64,000 bases of DNA from Advenella kashmirensis WT001 (GTDB lineage Bacteria; Pseudomonadota; Gammaproteobacteria; Burkholderiales; Burkholderiaceae_B): NCBI RefSeq assembly GCF_000219915.2, contig NC_017964.1:62001-126000 (forward strand), written 5' to 3'. A program made the translations under genes and the position numbers. Within the stretch, counting starts at the first letter, position 1. Each line of letters opens with the position of its first letter. The notes beneath the pieces were generated by a model. The model saw nothing but the letters and a program-made list of their open reading frames with translations. It did not search any database and was not told the DNA's origin. This document shows positions 40,213 to 49,031 of this stretch, in pieces.

Positions 40213-41211
40213 TCAATCGCTTGTACGGTTGCGATATTCGACCGGATGCCAGCTGAAATGGGTCTTTGCTTCGGAGCGGACATGGCCGATGCCGGGAAAT
40301 GGCAAGTGGGGTGCAGCGATCAGCTGGCGCTTGTCGGCGAAATCGGAAAACGCATTTTTTCTTACCGATATTGCGTCTTCTGGCTTCAGGTCATAAACAA
40401 TGGCAATCTCCGGCTCGGGAAATTGCAGCGATGCAACATGCACGATGTCTCCAACGAAAACAATGGATTGATCCTGGCTGTTGACAGTAAAGAACGCGCT
40501 GCCTGGCGTGTGTCCCGGGTGAATGGAGGCTTTTACGCCGGGCAGTACGGTTTGCCCGTCATCGAAAGTTTTCACTTTTCCCAGTTTTTCATATACGCCG
40601 ATCGTTTTGATCGCTTCTGCGAAATACTTATCATCGTAGCCGGTTTTCTTGGCGTTGCCGGCATCCAGGAAAAAGGCCAGGTCTGGTGCCCCGACATGGA
40701 CCGTGGCATTCGCAAACGCCGGTTTGCCGTTAAGTACCAGGCCGCCGGTATGGTCGGTGTGAATATGCGTAATAAGCACGTCGGTCACCTGTTCTGGTTT
40801 GATTCCCACGCTGGCCAGACTGTCATAGAGTTTGCCACCGTAACCGGGCCCGAAAAGCTCTCCGGAGCCGGTATCGATCAGAATAATACGTTCGCCATCG
40901 CGAATCACAAATGCGTTAATGGACGCTTCCACCGGATTGGCAAGAAACGCCTTGTTCAGCAGACTGTCGATATGAGAGTGGGATGGGCCAATAAGTAATT
41001 GATAAAGGTCCTGGGGTACGGTGCCGTCAGATATGGCGGTAATGGTCATATTGCCAAGCGGCATAGAATAGGCATCGGCTACCTGTTTGTACGTAGCGGT
41101 CTTGGCAACAGGTGCTGTCTGGGCAGAGGCTGCCAGGGCAGTGACGGGCAAGGCAATCACACTTGCGATGGTCAGGACGCCGGAAAAAAGAAGGGGGGTA
41201 ATACGTGACAT
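40213..41211 (-). CDS. Exported MBL-fold metallo-hydrolase
   Basis: 332 residues with a clear signal peptide (ITPLLFSGVLTIASVIALPVTALAA-SAQ), so periplasmic. The metallo-beta-lactamase motif is THIHTDHTGGLVLNG, and further ligands are HPGHTPGS and VGDIVHV. The overall layout (MPLGNMTITAISDG at the start, DTGSGELFGPGYG) resembles exported MBL hydrolases annotated as lactonase-like or arylsulfatase-like. The substrate is not predictable; ester or lactone cleavage is the usual activity. A LysR gene lies upstream on the same strand. Confidence 0.85.
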   Translation of the reverse strand: MSRITPLLFSGVLTIASVIALPVTALAASAQTAPVAKTATYKQVADAYSMPLGNMTITAISDGTVPQDLYQLLIGPSHSHIDSLLNKAFLANPVEASINAFVIRDGERIILIDTGSGELFGPGYGGKLYDSLASVGIKPEQVTDVLITHIHTDHTGGLVLNGKPAFANATVHVGAPDLAFFLDAGNAKKTGYDDKYFAEAIKTIGVYEKLGKVKTFDDGQTVLPGVKASIHPGHTPGSAFFTVNSQDQSIVFVGDIVHVASLQFPEPEIAIVYDLKPEDAISVRKNAFSDFADKRQLIAAPHLPFPGIGHVRSEAKTHFSWHPVEYRNRTSD

Positions 41212-41332
41212 TTTTTTGATTTTCCATGGTTGGGTGGAGAAATCACATCATGCGTCATTGTCCGGTGTTGCACAAATCGTAAATTTCAATTTGACCTATC
41301 GATACTGCTGATGGCTCGAAAACCCAATGATC

Positions 41333-42247
41333 TCACTTTGTCTGCACTGCGTCGAAAACCATTGACCGCAGCCAGCGGTGCGCCGGATCGGCATTCACTG
41401 TCGAATGCCAGAATAGCTTCATCGAAAAGGTATTAAGTGCCAGCGGCGGAGTAAACAGCTCCAGGCTACTGGTAAAGCGCTGTAGAAAACGTCTGGGCAG
41501 GGTGCAGATGCAGTCTGTCGAATTCAGGATCAGCGGGGCCAGGGCGTAGCTCTGGACCGACACCGTTACACGCCGTTGCCGGCCGAGATCGGCCAGTGCT
41601 TCGTCGATCATGCCGTTGAACATACCGCCGCTGGTCGAAATTAGCAGATGGTCCAGTTCGCAAAACGTATCCAGCGATAGCGGGCCGGTGCCACGCGGAT
41701 GCCCGATGCGTTGCGCAGTCAGGAACTCTTCATCAAAGAGCAGGCGCCCAATCAGGTTTGGCGTTGCATCCTGCGCGGTGCCAATAAACAGATCCACCTC
41801 GCCTCGCTCCAGTTGCTCATGGACCTGGCTTTTATCAGGCAGAACAAAGGCGATTCTGACCGCCGGGGCCTGGCTCTGAATCAAAGGCAACAGCGCCGGC
41901 GCAAGAATAGCCGCCGGATTGTCCATCGCGGCAATACGGAAGGTGCGTTCACTGGTGGCGGGATCGAAAACGTGCGCCGACTGGACAAATTGCGTTAGCT
42001 GTTGCAGCAGGCGTTGCAGTTCCGGTTTGAGGGCCAGCATATGCGAGGTGGGTGTCATCCCCCTGCCTGATGAGGACGGTACAAACAATGGATCATTGAA
42101 AATGCGACGCAGCCTGGTAAGGCGCCCGGAAAGCGCCGACTGGGTGATGTTCAGTCTGGCTGCAGCATGGGTCACATTCTGTTCCTGCAGCAGGGCATCC
42201 AGTGCGAGCAACAGATTAATGTCCAGGTCGCCTATCGGCCGGGTCAC
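41333..42247 (-). CDS. LysR-family transcriptional regulator
   Basis: About 304 residues. Starts are GTG: 42247 is preferred because AAGG lies about nine bases upstream, though GTG 42256 is in frame. DLDINLLLALDALLQEQNVTHAAARLNITQSALSGRLTRLRRIFNDPLFV is the NodD/LeuO-like HTH form of the family. The effector domain begins at RTFRIAAMDNPAAILAPAL. It sits downstream of soxD and upstream of the MBL hydrolase, all on the minus strand, so it may control either. The gene is intact. Confidence 0.87.
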   Translation of the reverse strand: MTRPIGDLDINLLLALDALLQEQNVTHAAARLNITQSALSGRLTRLRRIFNDPLFVPSSSGRGMTPTSHMLALKPELQRLLQQLTQFVQSAHVFDPATSERTFRIAAMDNPAAILAPALLPLIQSQAPAVRIAFVLPDKSQVHEQLERGEVDLFIGTAQDATPNLIGRLLFDEEFLTAQRIGHPRGTGPLSLDTFCELDHLLISTSGGMFNGMIDEALADLGRQRRVTVSVQSYALAPLILNSTDCICTLPRRFLQRFTSSLELFTPPLALNTFSMKLFWHSTVNADPAHRWLRSMVFDAVQTK

Positions 42248-42407
42248 GGGTAACACCCTTTTATATTTGGCCGGCAGGCGAGAATGCGCGATGATATCCA
42301 GGGTAGCAGTATTATTACAATCGTCATCACCTTATGGGTCATGGAATATTGTGCAATATACATGGAAAATATCGCGCTTCGCTCAAAGCAGCATGATCAC
42401 CTTGATA

Positions 42408-43040
42408 TTATTGCGATGGTGTCGCGGGTTTATCGCTGGAGGGCGTCTTGCTGCTGCCAGAGCTTTGTGGAACATCCGGGCGCGGGTCTGGTACAAAGCC
42501 ATCGCGATTGGGCATCTTGATTGCAGCAAGCGATTTTGCATCCAGGCGCGCGTCTTGTTCCACCAGCCCGTTCAAATGAAGAAGATAGGCGGTAACGGCA
42601 TAAACCTGTTCGTTACTCAGGCTTTGGGGCGCCGTCAGCGGCATGGCGCGCCTGATATAGTCAAATAAAGTCGGGGCGTAAGGCCAGTAGCTGCCCACTG
42701 TCTTGACTGGCTTGCCGCTGGCCAGCTTGCCAATGCCACCTACCAGCTTGTCGCCACTGCCTCCTTCACCCTTGCTGCCATGACAGGCAGCGCATTGCTG
42801 GGCGTAAATGGTGCCACCCTGCGTGACTGTGCCGCTGCCCTCCGGCAGATTGCGCCCATCGGCAAATACATTGATGTCCCACGCGGCGATGTGTTCCGGC
42901 GTTACCGGCTGGCCAAAGCCGAATTTCTGTTCGGCATGGGCGGCGCCCGCAGTTGCACCCAGTAGCGCAGCACATGTAAGCAGCACAACGGCGTGCCTGG
43001 CTGCACATGTTCCCGCAAGCGGAGTTTTAAGCACGTGCAT
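42408..43040 (-). CDS. soxD: c-type cytochrome subunit of sulfite dehydrogenase (SoxD-like)
   Basis: 210 residues. A signal peptide ends at about AAHA-EQ (residue 36). One haem site, C83-x2-C86-H87 in YAQQCAACHGSKGEGG, and a later Met (RRAMPLTAPQSLSNEQVYAVTAYLLHLNG) as likely axial ligand. The Pro-rich tail carries no second CxxCH, so it is the short single-haem form. It accepts electrons from the molybdenum subunit encoded just upstream; the genes overlap by 14 bases. SoxD is periplasmic and works with SoxC in thiosulfate/sulfite oxidation. Confidence 0.85.
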   Translation of the reverse strand: MHVLKTPLAGTCAARHAVVLLTCAALLGATAGAAHAEQKFGFGQPVTPEHIAAWDINVFADGRNLPEGSGTVTQGGTIYAQQCAACHGSKGEGGSGDKLVGGIGKLASGKPVKTVGSYWPYAPTLFDYIRRAMPLTAPQSLSNEQVYAVTAYLLHLNGLVEQDARLDAKSLAAIKMPNRDGFVPDPRPDVPQSSGSSKTPSSDKPATPSQ

Positions 43041-44346
43041 GAGTCACCTTTCCGTCAGATGCGATACGCCAGGGTGTAATCGCGTTGTTGTGATAGGTAT
43101 TATTGACGCCGCGCACCTCAACGAGCGATTCCAGCGTAGGCTGTGTGTAGCCGGATTCGTCGGTGGCCCGGCTTTGTATGACCACGGGTTCGCCGTTCCA
43201 TTCCCATGGGAACAGAAAACGGGTCAGCGCCTTGCTCAGTACCGGTGTCTGCAATCGCGCCGGTTGCCAGGTTTTGCCTTCGTCAACCGAGATCTCTACT
43301 TTGGTAATGCGCCCTTTGCCGCTCCAGGCAATGCCGCGGATTTCATGAAACCCCTTGCCATCGATCTGCTGCCCGCCTGAAGGACTGGTAATGATGGACT
43401 TGGCTTCCATCACAAATGTGAACTCACGGGCCTTGCCGTCTGGCAGGATGTCCGTGTACTTTGATGTCTCCTCGCGTGAATGCACCGGCTGATCTGCGAC
43501 CTGCAGGCGTCGCAGCCATTTGATACTCATATTGCCTTCATAGCCGGGCAGCAGCAGCCTTAGCGGATACCCCTGTTCGGGCCGCAAGCGCTCGCCGTTC
43601 TGGCTGTATACGAGCATGGCATCGTCCAGGCACTTTTCCAGCGGGATACTGCGCGTCATGCCTGCGCCGTCTGCGCCTTCGGCAATGACCCATTTGGCCT
43701 CGGGCTTGACGCCGGCCTCGTTTAGAACCGTCTTGAGCGGCACGCCGGTCCATTCGGCACAACTGACCAGGCCGTTGACTTCGGCTGCAGTCTTGCCATA
43801 GACCGCATATCCCGGATTGCCGGAGCATTCAAGAAAATAAATCTGGGAATGCGAGGGAAAGCGCCGGATATCATTCAATGTGAAAGACAGCGCGTTGTTT
43901 ACCAGCCCATGCACGACCAATCGGTGTTCGGCGGGATTGATATCTGGAATGCCATTATGATGACGTTCGTAGAACAGCCCGTTAGGCGTAATGATGCCAT
44001 CGAGTTCCTGCAGTGGAGAGCGGGTCGAGGAAGAAAAATACTGTTTGTCTGTCTTGCGCAAATGGCGAATAACGCCGCTTTCAAATTCCGAAGGCTTACC
44101 GTAAGGACGACTGCCAACCAGGGCGCCAGGCTGTTTAGTCCAGGAAGGGATGGTCAACGCGCTGTCGGCTGCTGCGGCACCTTCTTTGGCCGTTGTTCCC
44201 GACTGGGCAGCAGCGGCACTTAAGCCGGCACTGCTTGCAAGAACGCCGGTGACCGCTGTAACGCCGTTACGCAAAAATTGCCGACGCGTGTGTTGCGCGT
44301 CTGCGTCTGTTACCGCCAGAGCTTCTTCAGTCGATTCGTTAGCCAT
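43027..44346 (-). CDS. soxC: Sulfite dehydrogenase molybdenum subunit (SoxC)
   Basis: 439 residues. A Tat signal is visible (TRRQFLRNG at 20-28, then a hydrophobic run to about AAAQ-SG), as expected for a periplasmic molybdoenzyme. The sulfite-oxidase fold follows: NGLFYERHHNGIPDINPAEHRLVVHGLV, the molybdenum-ligand Cys174 in FLECSGNPGY, SCAEWTGVPLKTVL, and the dimerisation domain with AWSGKGRITKVEISVDEGKTW and FLFPWEWNG. SoxC oxidises protein-bound or free sulfite-level sulfur. No soxXYZAB genes are near, so it may act alone as a SorAB-like sulfite dehydrogenase or with genes elsewhere. Confidence 0.88.
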   Translation of the reverse strand: MANESTEEALAVTDADAQHTRRQFLRNGVTAVTGVLASSAGLSAAAAQSGTTAKEGAAAADSALTIPSWTKQPGALVGSRPYGKPSEFESGVIRHLRKTDKQYFSSSTRSPLQELDGIITPNGLFYERHHNGIPDINPAEHRLVVHGLVNNALSFTLNDIRRFPSHSQIYFLECSGNPGYAVYGKTAAEVNGLVSCAEWTGVPLKTVLNEAGVKPEAKWVIAEGADGAGMTRSIPLEKCLDDAMLVYSQNGERLRPEQGYPLRLLLPGYEGNMSIKWLRRLQVADQPVHSREETSKYTDILPDGKAREFTFVMEAKSIITSPSGGQQIDGKGFHEIRGIAWSGKGRITKVEISVDEGKTWQPARLQTPVLSKALTRFLFPWEWNGEPVVIQSRATDESGYTQPTLESLVEVRGVNNTYHNNAITPWRIASDGKVTHARA

Positions 44347-44661
44347 CTCAATGGTCTCCGGTGCGAATGTTGATTGGATCGGTGTGACTGCAAATAGTAT
44401 AGGGTTGCGGTATGGATGCGTCCAGTACTTACCGCTTATATATTTAGTGGACGCGGCTATGTGTGAAATGAAAATTTATCGCAAGCATGGTTTTGGTCTG
44501 AAACAGTCCGTTTTGCGCACGGTGCCGTCAGCGCGATGAGACTTGTCCTGTCGTCGCAGTAATGGTTATTACTGATAGAGTGACGAAAAATATATGCAGT
44601 ATACTGACTAATATTCAGTCATATCAGCTCGTCCTGTTTAACCATTTCGTAGCGGCCCATT
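44347..44661. other. Divergent promoter region between soxC and the TRAP genes
   Basis: About 315 bases without a gene. It contains the promoter of soxCD to the left and that of dctQM to the right. The exact palindrome CAGTATACTG at 44597-44606 lies 55 bases before dctQ; a partial copy (ATTCAGTCATAT) follows within 10 bases. Confidence 0.65.
44597..44606. promoter_or_regulatory. Putative PicR operator before TRAP dctQM
   Basis: Exact palindrome CAGTATACTG, 55 bases upstream of the dctQ start. The same 10 bases occur before picC, before the Rieske operon and before the MarR gene. Confidence 0.7.
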
Positions 44662-45276
44662 TTGATGAACCTCTTATTTAGTCTATCCAGAGCGATCGAT
44701 GCGCTCGTCCACACCATTGGGCGAGCCGTTATCTGGCTTACCCTTGTGGTGGTGTTGATCAGCGCAGGTAACGCGGTGATCCGTAAAGCCTTTCATGTAA
44801 GTTCCAATGCGTGGCTGGAGATCCAGTGGTATCTTTTCGGCGCCATATTTTTGCTGGCCGCAGGTTACACGTTTATGAAGAACGAGCATGTTCGCGTCGA
44901 TATCATTTCTCAGATGATGAGCAAGCGCACGCAGATTCTGATCGAAATTTTCGGTGTGCTGTTTTTTATGTTGCCCGCCTGTCTGCTCATGCTGGATCTG
45001 TCCATTCCATTTTTCATGCAGTCCTTTCTGACCAGCGAGCAATCGTCAAATGCCGGTGGGTTGATCCGCTGGCCGGTGAAACTGCTTATTCCCATTGGGT
45101 TTTTCCTTCTGGTGCTGGCCGGTGTTTCGCATTTGATTAAATGCGCAGCTTTTCTTGCCGGCCGGGGGCCGGATCCGTTGGCCCCGGCGCATGGCAAGAC
45201 CGCAGAACAATTGCTGGCCGAAGAAATAGCCAATGAGGCCAGACTCAAAGAAATGGAACAAAGGACGGACAAGTAG
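44662..45276 (+). CDS. TRAP transporter small permease (DctQ type)
   Basis: 204 residues with four membrane helices: IGRAVIWLTLVVVLISAGNAV, WLEIQWYLFGAIFLLAAGYTF, ILIEIFGVLFFMLPACLLML and WPVKLLIPIGFFLLVLAGVSHL. The segment between helices 2 and 3 (NEHVRVDIISQMMS) is the DctQ family signature. It pairs with the large permease encoded one base downstream. The solute receptor DctP is encoded about 9 kb away at 54.7 kb, and both units carry PicR-like sites, so the three proteins probably form one importer, most likely for a pyridine carboxylate. Confidence 0.88.
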   Translation: MMNLLFSLSRAIDALVHTIGRAVIWLTLVVVLISAGNAVIRKAFHVSSNAWLEIQWYLFGAIFLLAAGYTFMKNEHVRVDIISQMMSKRTQILIEIFGVLFFMLPACLLMLDLSIPFFMQSFLTSEQSSNAGGLIRWPVKLLIPIGFFLLVLAGVSHLIKCAAFLAGRGPDPLAPAHGKTAEQLLAEEIANEARLKEMEQRTDK

Positions 45277-45277
45277 C

Positions 45278-47011
45278 ATGGAATTTTTTATTAACAATAT
45301 GCCACCGATCATGTTTCTGACATTGATCTGTTTCCTGCTGCTGGGGTTTCCTGTCGCATTTACACTGGCCGCCAACGGCATACTGTATGCGTTGCTTGGC
45401 ATCGTTTTCGGCGAGTTCACTTTTTCCTTCCTGCAGGCACTGCCGGATCGGGTGTTTGGCATCGTATTGAATGATTCGCTTCTGGCGGTGCCCTTTTTCA
45501 CGCTCATGGGACTAATTCTGGAGCGCTCCGGCATGGCAGAAGACTTGCTGGAAACAATCGGCCAGTTGTTTGGCCCGATTCGTGGTGGGTTGGCCATTGC
45601 CGTGGTAGTGGTCGGCGCCATGCTGGCGGCCACCACCGGCGTGGTCTCGGCATCGGTCATATCCATGGGGCTGATATCGCTGCCCATCATGTTGCGTTAC
45701 GGTTATGACCGCAAGCTGGCAACAGGTGTGATTGCTGCGTCCGGGACGTTGTCACAGATTATCCCACCCTCCCTGGTCTTGATTATTCTGGCCGATCAGC
45801 TTGGCCGCTCTATTGGAGATATGTACCGCGGTGCGATGGTGCCCGGCTTTATCCTGGCCGGCGCGTATATTGTATATGTCGTTATCTGTTCGATCATCAA
45901 GCCGTCCAGTGCGCCGGCGCTTCCCGAAGAGGCGCGGATCTATCGTGAGCCCAATGGCAAAAGCGGCCTGGCTTCACTGCTGGTACTGTCTGTTATTGCT
46001 GCGTTGGGCGCGTGGCTGTTGGGCAACATGCTCCTGACGGAAAAAACGGCAGCCGACGAATTCATCGTTCTGAACATGCTGCTCTGGGGAGTTATTGCAT
46101 TTGTTATCGCGGCAACCAATAAGGTGCTTCGATTGCAAATGTTGTCGCAAATTGCAGAGCGGGTTGTGTTTGTGATGATTCCGCCTCTGCTGTTGATCTT
46201 TCTGGTGCTGGGTACGATTTTCCTGGGTATCGCCACGCCAACCGAGGGCGGTGCCATGGGCGCGGTTGGCGCGATTGTGATGGCGCTGCTGCGGCGGCGC
46301 CTGAGCTGGGGGTTGCTCAAGCAGGCAATGGACACCACGACAAAGCTTACCAGTTTCGTGGTATTAATACTGGTCGGCTCAACAATCTTTACCCTGACCT
46401 TTACCGGCTTCGGCGGACAGCATTGGGTTGAAGGCCTGTTTGCGTCCCTGCCAGGCGGCCAGACCGGGTTTCTGATCGTGGTCAGTGTAGCCACCTTCTT
46501 TCTGGCATTTTTCCTGGATTTCTTTGAGCTGGCCTTTATCATTGTGCCGCTGCTGGGACCCGTTGCCGACAAAATGGGTATTGATCTGATCTGGTTTGGC
46601 GTCTTGCTGGCAGTCAATATGCAGACGTCCTTTATGCATCCACCTTTCGGATTCGCGCTGTTTTACCTGCGATCAGTTGCACCTAAAGAAGATTATGTCG
46701 ACCGTATTACCGGCAAGCTGATCAAGCGGGTTACCACGGGTGAAATCTATCGCGGTTCCATTCCCTTTATCGTGATTCAGTTGCTTATGGTTGCCTCGGT
46801 CATGATCTGGCCGGGTATGGTGCTGCATTACAAAGGGACCGGCACGGGAGTGGATCCGGCCACCGTGAAGTTCGACATGGGAACCTCTTACGATTCCGGT
46901 GGCTACGGTGCCGATCCCTATGGCAGTGGCTCAGCCACACCAGAGCCTTTCGCAACCAGCCCCGCCAAAAGTCCGCAACAGCAAGCAGAGCCGGCCCCAA
47001 TATTCAAGTAA
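45278..47011 (+). CDS. TRAP transporter large permease (DctM type)
   Basis: 577 residues from ATG 45278, one base after dctQ. About 12-14 helices. DctM motifs: FPVAFTLAANGILYALLG, NDSLLAVPFFTLMGLILERSGMAEDLL, GVVSASVISMGLISLPIMLRYGYD and GVIAASGTLSQIIPPSLVLIILADQLG, then a second half with ATPTEGGAMGAVGAIV and LLAVNMQTSFMHPPFGFALFYL. It is longer than the classical 425-residue DctM, having an extra pair of helices in the middle and a Pro/Ser-rich tail; such long forms are common in TRAP systems for aromatic acids and keto acids. It drives solute uptake with the sodium or proton gradient. Confidence 0.9.
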   Translation: MEFFINNMPPIMFLTLICFLLLGFPVAFTLAANGILYALLGIVFGEFTFSFLQALPDRVFGIVLNDSLLAVPFFTLMGLILERSGMAEDLLETIGQLFGPIRGGLAIAVVVVGAMLAATTGVVSASVISMGLISLPIMLRYGYDRKLATGVIAASGTLSQIIPPSLVLIILADQLGRSIGDMYRGAMVPGFILAGAYIVYVVICSIIKPSSAPALPEEARIYREPNGKSGLASLLVLSVIAALGAWLLGNMLLTEKTAADEFIVLNMLLWGVIAFVIAATNKVLRLQMLSQIAERVVFVMIPPLLLIFLVLGTIFLGIATPTEGGAMGAVGAIVMALLRRRLSWGLLKQAMDTTTKLTSFVVLILVGSTIFTLTFTGFGGQHWVEGLFASLPGGQTGFLIVVSVATFFLAFFLDFFELAFIIVPLLGPVADKMGIDLIWFGVLLAVNMQTSFMHPPFGFALFYLRSVAPKEDYVDRITGKLIKRVTTGEIYRGSIPFIVIQLLMVASVMIWPGMVLHYKGTGTGVDPATVKFDMGTSYDSGGYGADPYGSGSATPEPFATSPAKSPQQQAEPAPIFK

Positions 47012-47070
47012 GGTCATTTCCAGGATAGGGTGTGCACAACAAATCGGACGTTGTCGCACCGGAATTTAAT

Positions 47071-47080
47071 CAGTATACTG
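47071..47080. promoter_or_regulatory. Putative PicR operator before the picC operon
   Basis: Exact palindrome CAGTATACTG, 42 bases upstream of the picC start, with A/T-rich flanks (TTAAT before, TAATA after) like the copy at 54407. Confidence 0.72.
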
Positions 47081-47122
47081 TAATAAAATCAGCAGTTATC
47101 ACTTAAAGGACAAGGTTCACGC

Positions 47123-48085
47123 ATGACACTGACGCGCAAGATCGCTTTCGAAGAGCACTTTAGTGCCGTGGGATTCGATGATTATTCCAAGGCATTTGTA
47201 AAACATATCAATACGCAGGCCAGCAGTGAACTGAATGCACGTCTTGCAGATTTTGACGATACGCGAATCCAGCTCATGGATCAGTACGCGATCGACTATG
47301 TGATCCTGTCGCAGACCGGGCCGGGCGTACAAAATGAACCCGATGCAGCAACGGCGGTGCGTCGCAGTCGCCAGAACAACGACTTTCTTGCCGCGCAAAT
47401 CGATCGCAATCGGGAACGGTTTGGCGGCTTTGCGACATTGCCCATGCAGGATCCGGGCGCTGCGATCGAAGAATTGCGTCGTACTGTGAATGACCTGGGT
47501 TTCAAGGGCGCGCTGGTCAATGGCCATACGCACGGTGTCTATTATGACGACCGACAATATGATCCGTTCTGGGAGCAGCTGGAAAAACTGGGTGTGCCGC
47601 TTTATCTGCATCCCTTTGATGCCTATGATGTTCCTCACGCCTATAGCGGACACCCCGAGTTGGTGGGCGCGACCTGGGGGTGGGGTGTAGAAGCCGGTAC
47701 CCACGCATTGCGCCTGTTGTTTGGTGGCGTATTTGATCGTTTCCCTGGAGTGAAGGTCATTCTGGGGCACATGGGCGAAGGATTGCCATTTCAGCGCTGG
47801 CGTTTTGACAGTCGCTTTGCCGTTTACCCGCATGGCGTCAGCCTCAAGCAGCAGCCCTCGCAATACATTGGCAGCAATATCCTGATCACCACCTCCGGGG
47901 TTTGTTCTCATGCTGCGTTGCAGGGCGCGATTGCAGAGATGGGACCTGAAGCAGTGATGTTCTCTGTCGACTATCCCTACGAGTCTATCGAGCTTGCGGC
48001 AAACTTCATTGATACTGCACCGCTGGATGAGCAGACCAAAAAAATGGTGTGCTACGAAAACGCAAAAAAACTGTTTAACCTTTGA
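47123..48085 (+). CDS. picC: Amidohydrolase-2 family decarboxylase, probable 3,6-dihydroxypicolinate decarboxylase
   Basis: 320 residues, the fold of gamma-resorcylate and aminocarboxymuconate-semialdehyde decarboxylases. Metal-site residues line up: E10-x-H12 (AFEEHF), H163 (YLHPF), H216 (LGHMGE) and D283 (SVDYPYE). In this family the hydroxylated aromatic acid loses CO2 without a cofactor. Its position before deformylase, 2,5-dihydroxypyridine dioxygenase and maleamate amidohydrolase genes implies that its product is 2,5-dihydroxypyridine, as for PicC of the Alcaligenes faecalis pic cluster. A dihydroxybenzoate substrate is the alternative if judged by family alone. It is the first gene of an operon and is preceded by CAGTATACTG. 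Confidence 0.85.
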   Translation: MTLTRKIAFEEHFSAVGFDDYSKAFVKHINTQASSELNARLADFDDTRIQLMDQYAIDYVILSQTGPGVQNEPDAATAVRRSRQNNDFLAAQIDRNRERFGGFATLPMQDPGAAIEELRRTVNDLGFKGALVNGHTHGVYYDDRQYDPFWEQLEKLGVPLYLHPFDAYDVPHAYSGHPELVGATWGWGVEAGTHALRLLFGGVFDRFPGVKVILGHMGEGLPFQRWRFDSRFAVYPHGVSLKQQPSQYIGSNILITTSGVCSHAALQGAIAEMGPEAVMFSVDYPYESIELAANFIDTAPLDEQTKKMVCYENAKKLFNL

Positions 48086-48102
48086 CCTATCCGGAGAAAC
48101 GC

Positions 48103-48944
48103 ATGAGCACGTTTATGTATGGTGCCAACGTCCACGCCAATGGAATCCGCCAGCATTATCTGCGGTTTGGCGGGCAGCAGGGCGAACGCAAGGCGCGTCC
48201 CAGTATTGTGATCATACCGGGCATTACCAGCCCGGCGGTGACCTGGGCTTTTGTGGGCGAACGCTTTGGTTTGCACTATGACACCTATGTTCTGGATGTG
48301 CGCGGTCGTGGATTAAGCGAGGCCAGCGCATCCCTGGATTACAGTCTGGATGCGCAGTCCAGGGATGTCATTGAATTTGCCCGGGAACTGGATTTGAAAG
48401 ACTACATCATTGTGGGTCATTCCATGGGCGCCCGTATTGGCGCCAGAGCGGCTGCCACGCAGCCGCCGGCCTGAGCAGACTCGTCATGGTGGATCCACCA
48501 GTTTCAGGCCCGGGCCGTCGGGCTTATCCGTCCAAGTTACCATGGTATGTCGATTCGATGGCGCTGGCGCGCAAGGGATGCAGCGCGCAGGACATGAAAG
48601 CGTTTTGCCCCACGTGGACCGAGGAACAATTGCGACTGCGCGCTCAGTGGCTTCACACTTGTGATGAACGTGCGATTGTGGAAAGTTTCGAAGGTTTTCA
48701 TGCCGATGATGTTTTTGCTGATTTTCCAAAGATTCGCGTGCCGGTGCTGTTGATAACCGCAGAGCGCGGAGAAGTGGTATTGCCCCAGGACGTAAGGGAA
48801 ATGGAAGGGTTGTTCGGCGAACTGGCGCATGTGCGGGTGGACAATGCCGGCCATATGATTCCCTGGGATAACGAGGAGGGCTTCTATAAGGCTTTCGGGC
48901 AATTTCTGGGACAGCACCTGGTACGCGTTCCGCAAGCTTGCTAG
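48103..48944 (+). CDS. picE: N-formylmaleamate deformylase (one frameshift as read)
   Basis: About 280 residues after repair; the equivalent of NicD in nicotinate degradation. Alpha/beta hydrolase: oxyanion region IIPGITSPAVTW, nucleophile Ser in GHSMGARIGARAA, and catalytic His in VDNAGHMIPWDN. The frame breaks at GG 48468-48469; one added G restores GLSRLVMVDPPVSGPGRRAYPSKLPWYVDS, a stretch very characteristic of NicD. It hydrolyses N-formylmaleamate to formate and maleamate. GGAGA precedes ATG 48103, 17 bases after picC. Confidence 0.88.
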
Positions 48945-49031
48945 CTTCTTGCACCAAGGGAAGCGCCCGTTGTATTCGTGGTGCCTTCCCCGCATTTTGT
49001 GATTGCAACTATACATTGAAAGGAGATGTCC

